From Pelagibacteraceae bacterium TMED65 (lineage in GTDB: Bacteria > Pseudomonadota > Alphaproteobacteria > TMED127): a stretch of 59,704 bases of DNA. How positions within the stretch are numbered: position 1 is the stretch's first letter; each line of letters opens with the position of its first letter. The stretch covers positions 1-59,704 of the forward strand of contig NHDS01000004.1 of NCBI GenBank assembly GCA_002167215.1, given 5' to 3'. The position numbers were made by a program, and so were the translations under genes. The notes beneath the pieces were generated by a model. It worked only from the letters and a program-made list of their open reading frames with translations, was not told the DNA's origin and made no database searches. This document shows positions 16,430 to 25,555 of this stretch, piece by piece.

Positions 16430-18877
16430 TTAAATTTTTTCCCAAAGAATTGGATGGTCTTGTAAAATTTCTTCTCTTGCTTTTCTACCAATGATAATTT
16501 TTAGATACTTTGGTAAAATTCCTCCAGCAGGACCCTTTACGTCTACATCGCTTATTTTTATTTTCTGTCCGCTCTTTATCCTCTTTTTAGCATAGAGACA
16601 CTTTTTTTGTGAATTAATAGTTATATATTCATTTGGTTGAATTTTTTTTATTCCATCACCTAAAATTAGATTTAGATTTGCTTTTTCTTTTTTGTTTAAA
16701 CATTTTAATTTATTGAGTTTATTCCACTTATTATAAAATTTTTTATATTTTGTGAGTTCTTCCATTTCCTTTTTATCAGATGATAAAATATGATCTGGCC
16801 CTTCCATTTTTTTGTTTAGAGTAAAATGTCTTTCAATCACATTTGCACCTCGTAAAATAGCTGTTTTTGATGATATAAGATCAGTAGTATGATCTGAAAA
16901 ACCAATGGGTATATCGTACATTTTTTTTAGAGTATCAATAAACTTTAAATTTACTTCGGCATAAGTTGATGGATAAGATGAGTTGCAATGAAGAAGAATT
17001 AAATTTTTATTACCAGTTGATTTTACAGTTTCAACAGCATCATCAATTTCAGATACTTTAGACATTCCCGTTGATATGATCAACGGCTTTTGTTTTTTTG
17101 CGACATGTTCAATTAATGGAATATTTACAAGATCTACAGATGCAATTTTAAAAGCCGATACTCCAAGTTTATCCAAAAAATCTGCACTTTCATAATCAAA
17201 AGGTGTAGAAAAAGTTAGCACACCTTTTTTCTTTGCATAATCGAAAATTTTTTTTTGTATTTTAAAACTTAAACTTAATCTACTAAAAAGCTCACTTATA
17301 CTTTCTTGGGTACCAATAATTTTTTCTGCATATTTTTCTGACTTTACAAATTTAGAAACTCTACTATTAGGCAGAAAAGATTGAAACTTTATTGCATCAC
17401 AATTTGTTTTTTTTGCGTTATCGATTAATTTTTTTGCGAGCTCAAGACTACCATTATGATTGAGTCCAGCCTCAGCTACAATGAATGTTTTATGGCCTTC
17501 ACCAATATATTTGTCATTTATTTTTACTTTTGAATTTAGTTTTACCGTGTTAATATTTTTAGTTTCGTAAGTAAAATTACTGTATCTATTAATTAGACTA
17601 TTTACTAAATCAAAAGATTTATGAAAAATAATTTGACTATCAGCGTAATTAAATTCTCCACCTGCACCTACAGAAAAAAGATTATCAAAACTCTCAACAA
17701 AACTTTTTATTCTTGCTACCTCACTTTTATAATCTGCGAATTGAACAGGATATACAAAAGGTTCATAATTGATTGATTTTCCAATTAAATATTTATTATC
17801 AATTATTCCGGTCATTTTCACTTGATTTTCTACAAGTTTCATAATTTTTTTTGGGTTCATTTTTGAAAAACTGTCACCTAACGAATAGGTTATCTCTGCA
17901 GTTAAAAAAGATTTATTTTTTGGTGCTACATACTTTGACATTTTTTTTGTTTCAGTAACCCTATTAAATAATAATCGTTCAGAGTCGAAGTAAAGCCAAT
18001 GATGATTTTTAGGTAATATCTCTTTTTTGTTATAAAAAAGGTATACCGAACAAATCCCTCTGAATTTTAATTTATTTTGATTTCCTAATAATCTTGAAGT
18101 TATACTTATTGGAAGAGTTGATATCAAAATTTCATCATTACCAATCTCATATAATTTTTTGTTAGTTTTGATTTTTGTTATTTTTTTTTCATTATATGCA
18201 AAACCTGTAACGGACTCATTAAATCTAAATTTACCACCTTTTTTTTTAATAAATTTTTCAATTCTTTCATAAATACATCCTGTCCCATATTTGCCAACAG
18301 CAGCATATTGCTCATGATAAAAAGGTAAGATTTTATCTCTAAATTTTATTCTGTTTGGAGCCCAATCGGGAGTCATATTTTTTGTATCAACTCCCCAAAT
18401 CTTTTTAGGGTATTTCTCAAAAAACATTTTTCTTAATGTTGGACCAACGAAAGAGTCTATATATTCTTTATAATTTTTTGCTCTAAATCTTTGATCTTTT
18501 TTATTACAATTCTTAAGCTCATTTTTAATCTTTAATCTAAGTTTTTTTTCAAATTTATCTAATGCTTGCCTTGACAATGGATAATCATAGTATTGATCGA
18601 AATCCTTACCTTTGACGTTCTTGCAACTAAATTTACCCTCAATGAGTAGATCACCAAAGTGTTTTTTCCAAAAATTTTTTAATAACTTTTCTGGCGTATG
18701 AAATATATGTGGTCCAGTATCTACAATAAAATCTTTCCATTTCCAGGATCTACATAATCCACCTGATGCATTTTTTTTTTCTATAATAGTAACATCCCAG
18801 TTTGCCTCTAGTAATTTCCATGCTGTAATTAAACCAGTTGGACCTGCGCCCAAAATAATGGCTCTTTTTTTTGGCAT
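16430..18877 (-). CDS. Fusion: FAD-dependent oxidoreductase + NeuB-type synthase
   Basis: A single uninterrupted 815-residue frame carries two complete enzymes. Residues 1 to ~450 are a flavin amine-oxidase/UDP-galactopyranose-mutase-like protein: the FAD loop IILGAGPTGLITAWKL (8-23), acidic IIEKK, DTGPHIFHTP, and a C-terminal SVGAGGEFNYADSQ cofactor segment. Residues ~462-815 are a NeuB synthase (FIVAEAGLNHNGS, FSTPFD, STGMSKV, GFSDHTTDL, IERHFT) ending in a SAF domain (from ~755). The join is near position 17500. I do not recall this pair as a common fusion. It implies that the oxidoreductase acts on the nonulosonate or its precursor. Third gene of a minus operon behind the ABC flippase. 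Confidence 0.88.
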   Translation of the reverse strand: MPKKRAIILGAGPTGLITAWKLLEANWDVTIIEKKNASGGLCRSWKWKDFIVDTGPHIFHTPEKLLKNFWKKHFGDLLIEGKFSCKNVKGKDFDQYYDYPLSRQALDKFEKKLRLKIKNELKNCNKKDQRFRAKNYKEYIDSFVGPTLRKMFFEKYPKKIWGVDTKNMTPDWAPNRIKFRDKILPFYHEQYAAVGKYGTGCIYERIEKFIKKKGGKFRFNESVTGFAYNEKKITKIKTNKKLYEIGNDEILISTLPISITSRLLGNQNKLKFRGICSVYLFYNKKEILPKNHHWLYFDSERLLFNRVTETKKMSKYVAPKNKSFLTAEITYSLGDSFSKMNPKKIMKLVENQVKMTGIIDNKYLIGKSINYEPFVYPVQFADYKSEVARIKSFVESFDNLFSVGAGGEFNYADSQIIFHKSFDLVNSLINRYSNFTYETKNINTVKLNSKVKINDKYIGEGHKTFIVAEAGLNHNGSLELAKKLIDNAKKTNCDAIKFQSFLPNSRVSKFVKSEKYAEKIIGTQESISELFSRLSLSFKIQKKIFDYAKKKGVLTFSTPFDYESADFLDKLGVSAFKIASVDLVNIPLIEHVAKKQKPLIISTGMSKVSEIDDAVETVKSTGNKNLILLHCNSSYPSTYAEVNLKFIDTLKKMYDIPIGFSDHTTDLISSKTAILRGANVIERHFTLNKKMEGPDHILSSDKKEMEELTKYKKFYNKWNKLNKLKCLNKKEKANLNLILGDGIKKIQPNEYITINSQKKCLYAKKRIKSGQKIKISDVDVKGPAGGILPKYLKIIIGRKAREEILQDHPILWEKI

Positions 18878-18880
18878 TTT

Positions 18881-19903
18881 TTAATCTTTTACCTTTTTTT
18901 TTAATATTTTAATTTTATACCTATTTATCTGTTTAAAGCCCCCATATCCATTTGAAATTCCGTAAATTTTTTTTGGGTAATTAACATTATCCACAATAAT
19001 TGAATTTTCTGGACTTAAAATACCTCTTTTTACAAGATTGAATTTCTTAAAATTTTTGGATTTCTCTAAATTAAAATTATTTATCTTTTCTGTCGAGTAA
19101 ATATTTTCTAAATATCCATCATAAGCTGGAGTAATGTCTAATCTATACAAATCAATCTTTTTACTGACTGCTTTTAATAAAGCCTTTTTTTCAAAAATTC
19201 CTTTTCCTATATCAATTATAAAAATATTTTTTTTAAAACTTTCTACATGAAAAGGCTTAATCAAAGATCTTCCGTTAGTTGCCCCTATGATAATATCAAA
19301 ATTTCCTAAATTTTTATTCAATTTAGTTAAACCTTGAGATTTAGCTATAGTCGCTTTTGGCCTTATGTAATTGATTGTATTTACTAAATTTCTGAGAACC
19401 ATCTTATTTCTTCTATACAAAAAAACACTTCCACCGCTCTCAACAAGTTTCAACGCAATTTTAAATCCAATATTTCCAGATCCAAGAATTAATATTTTTT
19501 TTCCTCCAATCCCTCTTGGGTCTTTAATGAGAATATAATTAATTAAAGTTTCACAAGCTTGAACAGTTAAATCATTTCCTTTGTATGTGAAAATTTTACT
19601 TTTTTTAATTTCATCTTTAATTGATCTTTCAATATTAATGAGCTCAGGTTTTTTTTTTGAAAAAACTTTTTTTTCTATATCAACTAAAACTAAGTCAACT
19701 TTACCATCTACTAGTTTTGCGATTTTTTGAGCTGACTGATTATTAAAGATAATTGCACCAAAATAGATAAATTTATTATTTTCCTGAATATTAGTGAGAT
19801 AAAAATTATTATTTTCTTTTTTAGCTGTGTTACCGAAATAGAAAACCTTTTTCTTTTTTGATTTTTTAATATATTTAATTCTTTTTATCAGTTCTTTATA
19901 CAT
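18881..19903 (-). CDS. Rossmann-fold NAD(P)-binding protein of unknown function
   Basis: A 340-residue protein. A central dinucleotide-binding motif, KILILGSGNIGFKIALKLVESG at residues 136-157, is followed by basic YRRNK (NADP-type preference) and by FDIIIGATNGRSLI, which is typical of shikimate-dehydrogenase/FolD-like domains. The N-terminal ~130 residues and C-terminal ~90 residues match no family I can name. It lies 2 bases after the ABC transporter stop and 3 bases before the FAD/NeuB fusion, so it probably acts in the same sugar pathway, perhaps as a reductase partner of the flavin domain. No catalytic residues can be assigned with confidence. Confidence 0.6.
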   Translation of the reverse strand: MYKELIKRIKYIKKSKKKKVFYFGNTAKKENNNFYLTNIQENNKFIYFGAIIFNNQSAQKIAKLVDGKVDLVLVDIEKKVFSKKKPELINIERSIKDEIKKSKIFTYKGNDLTVQACETLINYILIKDPRGIGGKKILILGSGNIGFKIALKLVESGGSVFLYRRNKMVLRNLVNTINYIRPKATIAKSQGLTKLNKNLGNFDIIIGATNGRSLIKPFHVESFKKNIFIIDIGKGIFEKKALLKAVSKKIDLYRLDITPAYDGYLENIYSTEKINNFNLEKSKNFKKFNLVKRGILSPENSIIVDNVNYPKKIYGISNGYGGFKQINRYKIKILKKKVKD

Positions 19904-19905
19904 AG

Positions 19906-21651
19906 TTATAAATTATTTTCTTCAACAGAAAAAACTTTCCCATCCTTTACTTTAAATATTTTTTTACATTTTTGAAAAACTGATAGTCTATGCGAGATAA
20001 TTATGATCGTAATATTATTGCTAAGTTTATATAAATCGTTCATTATTTTGCTTTCATTTTCCGTGTCAAGAGAACTAGTTGGTTCATCAAATATCAATAT
20101 ATTTGGTTTGAAATATAAAGATCTTGCAATACCAATTCTTTGTCTTTGTCCACCAGAAAGTCGAATTCCTCTGTCTCCTACAATAGTTTTATCTTTATTT
20201 GGCAACGTATTTATAAAATTTTCAAGTTGAGCAAATTTGATTGCATTTTTAAAATTTTCTTCATTGAAATTTTCCGGCAACTCTCCAAAAGCAACATTAG
20301 ACTTAATAGTGTCATCTAATAAATAAATATCCTGCGGAACATATCCAATTTGTTTTTGCCAATTATTTTCTGTTTTATTGATATCAATATCATCAACTAG
20401 TATTTGTCCAGATGATGGTTTTAGTAAACCACAAACTAAATCAATTAAAGTACTTTTTCCAGCACCAGAAGATCCAACAATACCAATTATATCTTTATGG
20501 TCAATTTGAAATGAAACGTCGTTAATTATTTTTTTTTTAGTTTCAGGATAATAATATGTTAAATTTTTAATTCGAATATTTTTATTAAAAATTAAGTTAT
20601 CTTTAAATTTAGCGCTAGCATCTTTTCGTCCCTTAAATATTAATTCTTTCATTTTTTTTAATTCACTTACAATTAAGTTATAAGACGGAACATTATGTTT
20701 CATTGTTGCTATTGAGGAAGAAATGGTACTAAAAGAAGGTATCAACCTTATAGATGCTGCAGCAATCAATGCAATTAGTGGAATAAATTCCTCAAAAGGT
20801 CTCTCAGTTAAAATGAAAGATATAGAAATTATTACAATTACCAATATAGCCATCAATTCTAAAAATAACCTTGGTAGGGTAATGATAAAGCCTTGTATAA
20901 AATTATATTTTTCAATTTGTTCAATATTATTTTTGAAAATATTTAGTATAAATTTTTCTTTACCTAGAATTTTAGTTAATTTTATTGACCCCAAGCCTTG
21001 GTTTACAGTTTTTATTTGTTTAGACCAATATCTCTGAATTTGCTCACCTCTTAATTTAGATCCTTTTCTAGAAAGAAAAAAAAATCCAACAGAAAAAAGT
21101 CCCAGAAGCAAAAATATTAGAAGAGAAATTTTATAATCAACTATTATTAAAGTAGCTAAAATTGTTATTATAATCAAAAATTCTTTTATTAAATTTATAT
21201 AACTTATTATGTATGTAACTGCTCTTCCCACATCAGATGTGATATGTCTCACAAGATCAGCAGAATTTTTTGTAATATGAAATTCATAATTACACTTAAT
21301 GTAGGAATTAAACATATTATTATAAGTTTTTGTTCTGATTATTTTTACAACATATCCACTAAAAAAATTTACAAATCCTATGTAAATATTTTTAAATAAA
21401 AAAATTACTAAAATTAGTATGGAGACGTAAAATGTTAATTGTTTATTATTAACGTTATTAATAAAGTCAAAATTTACAAAATTTGGTAAGTTTTGTAATA
21501 TTCTTTCTGGCTCCACAATTGCAATTGCGAATATAGGTATTGATCCAATTCCAATCATTTCCACTAGTGTGCCAAGTAGTAATAAAATGAATAATATATA
21601 TAGATTTAACCTATCTTTATTATCAGTGATTTCATAAAAATTGTTTAACAT
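19906..21651 (-). CDS. ABC transporter, fused permease and ATPase (PglK/MsbA-type flippase)
   Basis: A 581-residue half-transporter. Residues 1-330 hold six predicted membrane helices (for example 18-47, 75-95, 152-192, 255-300). The ATPase follows: Walker A GSSGAGKST (393-401), Q-loop VPQD (438-441), signature LSGGQRQR (498-505), Walker B ILIFDEPTSSLD (518-529) and the switch histidine in IIISHRL. This architecture is shared by MsbA lipid flippases and PglK-type flippases for lipid-linked oligosaccharides. No Wzx-type flippase is visible in the window, so this is the best candidate for moving the glycan across the membrane. It begins an operon preceded by inverted-repeat copy 3. Confidence 0.9.
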   Translation of the reverse strand: MLNNFYEITDNKDRLNLYILFILLLLGTLVEMIGIGSIPIFAIAIVEPERILQNLPNFVNFDFINNVNNKQLTFYVSILILVIFLFKNIYIGFVNFFSGYVVKIIRTKTYNNMFNSYIKCNYEFHITKNSADLVRHITSDVGRAVTYIISYINLIKEFLIIITILATLIIVDYKISLLIFLLLGLFSVGFFFLSRKGSKLRGEQIQRYWSKQIKTVNQGLGSIKLTKILGKEKFILNIFKNNIEQIEKYNFIQGFIITLPRLFLELMAILVIVIISISFILTERPFEEFIPLIALIAAASIRLIPSFSTISSSIATMKHNVPSYNLIVSELKKMKELIFKGRKDASAKFKDNLIFNKNIRIKNLTYYYPETKKKIINDVSFQIDHKDIIGIVGSSGAGKSTLIDLVCGLLKPSSGQILVDDIDINKTENNWQKQIGYVPQDIYLLDDTIKSNVAFGELPENFNEENFKNAIKFAQLENFINTLPNKDKTIVGDRGIRLSGGQRQRIGIARSLYFKPNILIFDEPTSSLDTENESKIMNDLYKLSNNITIIIISHRLSVFQKCKKIFKVKDGKVFSVEENNL

Positions 21652-21705
21652 GCACTTAGATCCATTAGATAAATAAACTTAACAATAAATATATTCAAGA
21701 TATAT

Positions 21706-21711
21706 ATTATA
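21706..21711 (-). promoter_or_regulatory. Candidate -10 box for the flippase operon
   Basis: A perfect TATAAT on the minus strand lies 55 bases before the ABC transporter start. TTCAAA inside the inverted repeat, 18 bases upstream, could be the -35 element, so a protein bound to the repeat would block the promoter. Prediction only. Confidence 0.4.
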
Positions 21712-21719
21712 ATATCTAC

Positions 21720-21738
21720 TTGTTCAATATTTGAACAT
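21720..21738. promoter_or_regulatory. Candidate operator, inverted repeat copy 3
   Basis: TTGTTCAAT-A-TTTGAACAT is a near-perfect dyad: the left half equals the consensus and the right half differs at its two ends only. It lies between the flippase start (21651) and the stop of the upstream gene (21760), overlapping the predicted -35 region. Confidence 0.7.
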
Positions 21739-21759
21739 TATTTTATTTATTAGATATTT

Positions 21760-22692
21760 CTAATTAATTTTGAATATATTTTTAATTAAATCACTTTTAT
21801 CTTTTGAAACTGATAAATCAATAACTTCACAATTTGAAATCATTTTTAATTTGTCTTCACCAGACAAGAAACTCAATTTGTAATTTTTTGCTCTACTTTC
21901 TCTAAAATTATTTTCCACATATTCTTTTAAATTATTTTCTTCGGGCAACTTCAAGCTGATATTAGAAATATAATTATTAGATATAAAAAATGCATTATGG
22001 CATGCAATATTTGAACCAACAAAGGTAAAATTTTTCTTTTTCATTATATGAACTAGCGCAGGTAAAGACATTCCATAACAAAGATTTGAATAATGATAAT
22101 TTGTTCGGTTAAACTTCTTTATATTTGGAACAGTAATTTTTTTATTATATCCAAAATTTGGGTTATATTCAGCAACAAAAATTTTACTTATATTTTCTGG
22201 AATTTTTTCAATTATCCAATAGTCAATTCCATCTATGTCTAGACTAAATAAATCTAAATCTTTCAATAGTTTTGTTTTTTCTAAAACATCATTTATATTT
22301 TCTGTCGATACTGAACTTTGTATTATCTTTAGATCTCCCTTCCATAAGTTTGTTGATTTTGATACCTTTTTTTCTAAATTATCAATCATGTCTATAATTG
22401 CACCCCTCGAGGAGTATCTTTCAAACAAATATTTTGTATTGCTTTCATGATAGTCACCTACACCAATTTCTATAAAAGATGGTTTTTTAATTTTTAAAGA
22501 ATAAATTAAATAATCTATGATACCATCCTCTCCTGTTTGAGAAAAAACTTTATAATCTGCTTCATGTAAATTTTCATACTTTTTATAATTTTGTCTTGCT
22601 AAAGAAAAATGAGAAGAACCAATTTGTAATTGATTTTTTGTATTTTCTTTTGCAATTAAATTTCTGAAGAAATTTTTAATTAGATTTTTCAT
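21760..22692 (-). CDS. FkbM-like methyltransferase-family protein (tentative)
   Basis: A 310-residue protein. SQTGEDGIIDYLIYSL (residues 51-66) followed by SFIEIGVGDYHESNTKYLF (71-89) resembles the SAM-binding opening of FkbM-type or related methyltransferases. LDLFSLDIDGIDYWI (145-159) corresponds to the acidic strand-4 region. The rest of the chain shows no motif I can name. The substrate is unknown; most relatives in glycan islands are thought to methylate sugars. It stands alone, divergent from the methyltransferase at 22758 with a 65-base gap. The fold assignment is moderately supported, and another Rossmann-like enzyme cannot be excluded. Confidence 0.6.
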   Translation of the reverse strand: MKNLIKNFFRNLIAKENTKNQLQIGSSHFSLARQNYKKYENLHEADYKVFSQTGEDGIIDYLIYSLKIKKPSFIEIGVGDYHESNTKYLFERYSSRGAIIDMIDNLEKKVSKSTNLWKGDLKIIQSSVSTENINDVLEKTKLLKDLDLFSLDIDGIDYWIIEKIPENISKIFVAEYNPNFGYNKKITVPNIKKFNRTNYHYSNLCYGMSLPALVHIMKKKNFTFVGSNIACHNAFFISNNYISNISLKLPEENNLKEYVENNFRESRAKNYKLSFLSGEDKLKMISNCEVIDLSVSKDKSDLIKNIFKIN

Positions 22693-22757
22693 AAGTTATT
22701 TGTATATTGATTATTTATTTTATCAAATATTTAAAATAGAATATGCTTTTTTAAACC

Positions 22758-23444
22758 ATGACCAAATTTAAAAACTTCATAAAACAAATCTTACCACCTT
22801 TCATAACAAGTTTTATAATTAAACTTAAATCAGAAAAATTAGTTAGCATTCAAAAACCGCATAACCAATCATTAGATATTTACTATGATGAAAAAATGGC
22901 AAAAATTTTAGAAAATTGGGGAAAGAGAAATACTTGGTTAGAAATTCAACATCTTTTACTCGATAAAAAAGGAAAAATTTTAGATATAGCTTGTGGAACT
23001 GGAACAGTAATTGAAATTTTGAATAATAACGGACAGCAAAATATATTTGGTTGCGATATCTCAGATTTCCTTATTAATAAAGCGATAGAGAGGGGTATTA
23101 GTGAAGATAAACTAAAAGTATGTGATGCAACCAATATGCCATATGAAGATGATTTTTTTGATTATTCATATTCAATTGGTTCTTTAGAACATTTTACAGA
23201 AGATCAAATTATAGAATTCTTAAAATCAGCAAGAAGAGTTACTAAATATTTTTCGTTTCATCAAATTCCAATGTCAAAATCAGATAAAAATGAAGGTTGG
23301 ATTTCACCATTGCAAAGTTACTTTAATAATTCAAAACAATGGTGGATAGATAAATGTAATAAAGTTTATGATGATGTAAAAATAATAGACTCGTCTTGGG
23401 AAGATAAGAGATCTATAGGAAGATGGTTAATTCTTAAGAAATAA
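22758..23444 (+). CDS. Class I SAM-dependent methyltransferase
   Basis: A 228-residue protein with a clear SAM-binding core: KILDIACGTGTVIEIL (residues 73-88) is motif I, IFGCDIS ends strand 2 with the ribose-binding aspartate, KVCDATNMP follows, and FDYSYSIGSLEHFT is the strand-4 region of the Methyltransf_11/25 group. The acceptor is not indicated. It overlaps the end of the convergent epimerase gene by 18 bases, typical of the dense packing here. A basic N-terminal ~40 residues with hydrophobic ITSFIIKLK could touch the membrane. Confidence 0.85.
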   Translation: MTKFKNFIKQILPPFITSFIIKLKSEKLVSIQKPHNQSLDIYYDEKMAKILENWGKRNTWLEIQHLLLDKKGKILDIACGTGTVIEILNNNGQQNIFGCDISDFLINKAIERGISEDKLKVCDATNMPYEDDFFDYSYSIGSLEHFTEDQIIEFLKSARRVTKYFSFHQIPMSKSDKNEGWISPLQSYFNNSKQWWIDKCNKVYDDVKIIDSSWEDKRSIGRWLILKK

Positions 23445-24386
23445 AAGATTTTTTTCTTTCAAAATTTTTTGTATCCCAACATCTAAACTAATTTCATCCT
23501 TAAACCCTAGTTTAATTATTTTACTAATATTTGGACATCTTATATTAGTTCCTCCTTTCATTTTACTTGATTTAATAATTTTAAGGTTTTTACCCATTTT
23601 TCTACTAATTATTTTTACGAGATTTTTAATTTTAATTTTTTTTTGAGTGCCTATATTGTAAATTGATAAATGACTACCTTTTCTAAAAATGCAATCAAAA
23701 GCATTAATAAAATCGTCGATATGAATAAACGACCTAATTTCATTTCCAGTCCCATAAATTTTAATTTTTCCATTTTTTTTTTTAATTTTTGATATTTTTT
23801 GAATTAATTCAGGAATTACATGCTCGTTTCCCATATCTTTTCCATAAACGTTATGTGGTCTAAATATTATTAATCTTTTGAAATATTTTTTACCAAAATT
23901 TGTGCCGTATAATTCTGTTAATATTTTACCACCTCCATAAGTATATCTAGGATTAAATATGTTTGGTATTTTAAGAGGCTCATCCTCTCCTGTTGGAACT
24001 TTAAATGGTGTTTGGTAAACCTCAGAACTAGAGGCCAATATCATTTCAGGAATTTTAAATTTTATGCTTGCATCAAAAATATTAATTAGCCCTTTTACCG
24101 CTATATCTAGTATTTCCGTTGGCTTTGAATAAAAGTATTTTGTACCATTCACGTATGCTAAGTGAATTACTAAATCAATATTTTTAAGCGATTTAAAAAT
24201 TAATTTTCTATCTCTTATATCACCTTTTATAAATTTTATTTTTTTTGATATTTCTTTAATTCTCCTATTTTTGCCTCTAGAGTTATTGTCAAGTATCGTA
24301 ACTTTATGTCCTTCATTAACAAGATATTTACAAATATTTGACCCAATAAACCCTGTACCACCTGTAACAAATATTTTTTTTTTCAT
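23427..24386 (-). CDS. NAD-dependent sugar epimerase/dehydratase (extended SDR)
   Basis: A 319-residue extended SDR: FVTGGTGFIGSNICKYL (5-21), acidic ILDNNSRGKN, IHLAYVNGT, LASSSEVYQ with the catalytic serine, Tyr149-x3-Lys153 in YTYGGGKILTELYG, and FRPHNVYGKD. This is the family of UDP-sugar 4-epimerases and dehydratases; the exact reaction cannot be read. It follows the nucleotide-sugar dehydrogenase gene by two bases, so it may act on a UDP-uronic acid or on the same nucleotide sugar. Last gene of the four-gene minus operon 27606 to 23427. Confidence 0.87.
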   Translation of the reverse strand: MKKKIFVTGGTGFIGSNICKYLVNEGHKVTILDNNSRGKNRRIKEISKKIKFIKGDIRDRKLIFKSLKNIDLVIHLAYVNGTKYFYSKPTEILDIAVKGLINIFDASIKFKIPEMILASSSEVYQTPFKVPTGEDEPLKIPNIFNPRYTYGGGKILTELYGTNFGKKYFKRLIIFRPHNVYGKDMGNEHVIPELIQKISKIKKKNGKIKIYGTGNEIRSFIHIDDFINAFDCIFRKGSHLSIYNIGTQKKIKIKNLVKIISRKMGKNLKIIKSSKMKGGTNIRCPNISKIIKLGFKDEISLDVGIQKILKEKNLLFLKN

Positions 24387-24388
24387 AG

Positions 24389-25555
24389 TTAGGTAGTGAT
24401 TTCCCAGGTATCAATTTTATATTTGTTTTTCGGTATTTTAAGTCTTTTATAATTTGCATGGGGAACAGCCACAATAATTATATCACTTACATTAATTAAC
24501 TTTTTTGAAGAAACAATGTTCTTATCTTTTACATATTCATCCGAAATTACATATTTATATTTTTTTCGTTCTAAAATTTTAATTAATTTTTTAGATAAAG
24601 AGTCCCTAGTATCGTCGACATCCGATTTGAAGGCCAAACCTAATATTCCAATTGTTTTACGTTTTAAATTATATTTTTTTTCCAAATTTTTAATTATATA
24701 AATTGGAAGACCCTCATTTATTTTTAAAGAGGCATTTCCTAATGTAAATTTATTTTTAACAAAATGAGATAATTGCATTGTATCTTTTAAGAGACAAGGT
24801 CCCGCAGCAAAACCTGCAAATGGCATATTTGAGTTTCTACTATATCCATTCATCATAGATTTTCTAATTGAGTTAAAATTCACATTGAAATCATTGCATA
24901 TCGTATAAAATTGATTGCTTGTTGCAAAATTGATATATCTCAATGCGTTAGAAAAAAGTTTAATTAATTCTGCCTCAAGAATTGATGTTACAATAATTTT
25001 TTTAGTTATTTTTTTAAAAAATTTTATACTCACTTTCAGAGATTTTTTATTATATGCAGAAATAATTTGAGGTAAGTTTGGTAATTCGATCAAGGATCGT
25101 CCTTGTAAAATCCTTTCTGGACAATAAACTAGATTAGAATTTTTACCTTTTAAGATATTTTTTATTTTATTAGTAATGCCTGGATAAACAGAACTTCTTA
25201 CAAAAATTATCTGATCTTTCTTGATAATTTTTTTTAAGAAATAAAAAAATTTTAGAAAATTTTTAAAATCTGGTTTCAAATCGTTATCAACTGGGGTGCC
25301 TATGCATACGATAATTATATCTGCCTCCTTAATAAAACTATTATCATATCCTGCAATAAAATTTTTTTTAAACTTCGAAATAAGTTTTTTTGCACCCAAT
25401 TCATAATATGGAGCTTTACCATTATTTATTTTTGTACAAATATCTAAATTTTTTTCGTACAAATAAATATCTAAATTTTTGGACGCCAAATATAATCCAA
25501 GAGGAAAACCAACGTGACCACCGCCGCCTATTATGCAAATTTTTTTTTTAGCCAT
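24389..25555 (-). CDS. Nucleotide-sugar dehydrogenase (UDP-glucose/GDP-mannose DH family)
   Basis: A 388-residue enzyme. The NAD loop ICIIGGGGHVGFPLGLYL (6-23), the segment IIVCIGTPVDNDLKPD, SSVYPGIT, CPERILQG and the probable catalytic cysteine in GFAAGPCLLKDTMQL mark the UDP-glucose/UDP-ManNAc dehydrogenase family. These oxidise C6 of a nucleotide sugar to a carboxylate in two NAD-dependent steps. GPCL replaces the more usual GGHCIPVDP or GPCFPKD, so this is a divergent branch. A second dehydrogenase of the family is encoded at 40630, so two uronic acids may be made. It overlaps the upstream glycosyltransferase by 8 bases. Confidence 0.88.
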   Translation of the reverse strand: MAKKKICIIGGGGHVGFPLGLYLASKNLDIYLYEKNLDICTKINNGKAPYYELGAKKLISKFKKNFIAGYDNSFIKEADIIIVCIGTPVDNDLKPDFKNFLKFFYFLKKIIKKDQIIFVRSSVYPGITNKIKNILKGKNSNLVYCPERILQGRSLIELPNLPQIISAYNKKSLKVSIKFFKKITKKIIVTSILEAELIKLFSNALRYINFATSNQFYTICNDFNVNFNSIRKSMMNGYSRNSNMPFAGFAAGPCLLKDTMQLSHFVKNKFTLGNASLKINEGLPIYIIKNLEKKYNLKRKTIGILGLAFKSDVDDTRDSLSKKLIKILERKKYKYVISDEYVKDKNIVSSKKLINVSDIIIVAVPHANYKRLKIPKNKYKIDTWEITT

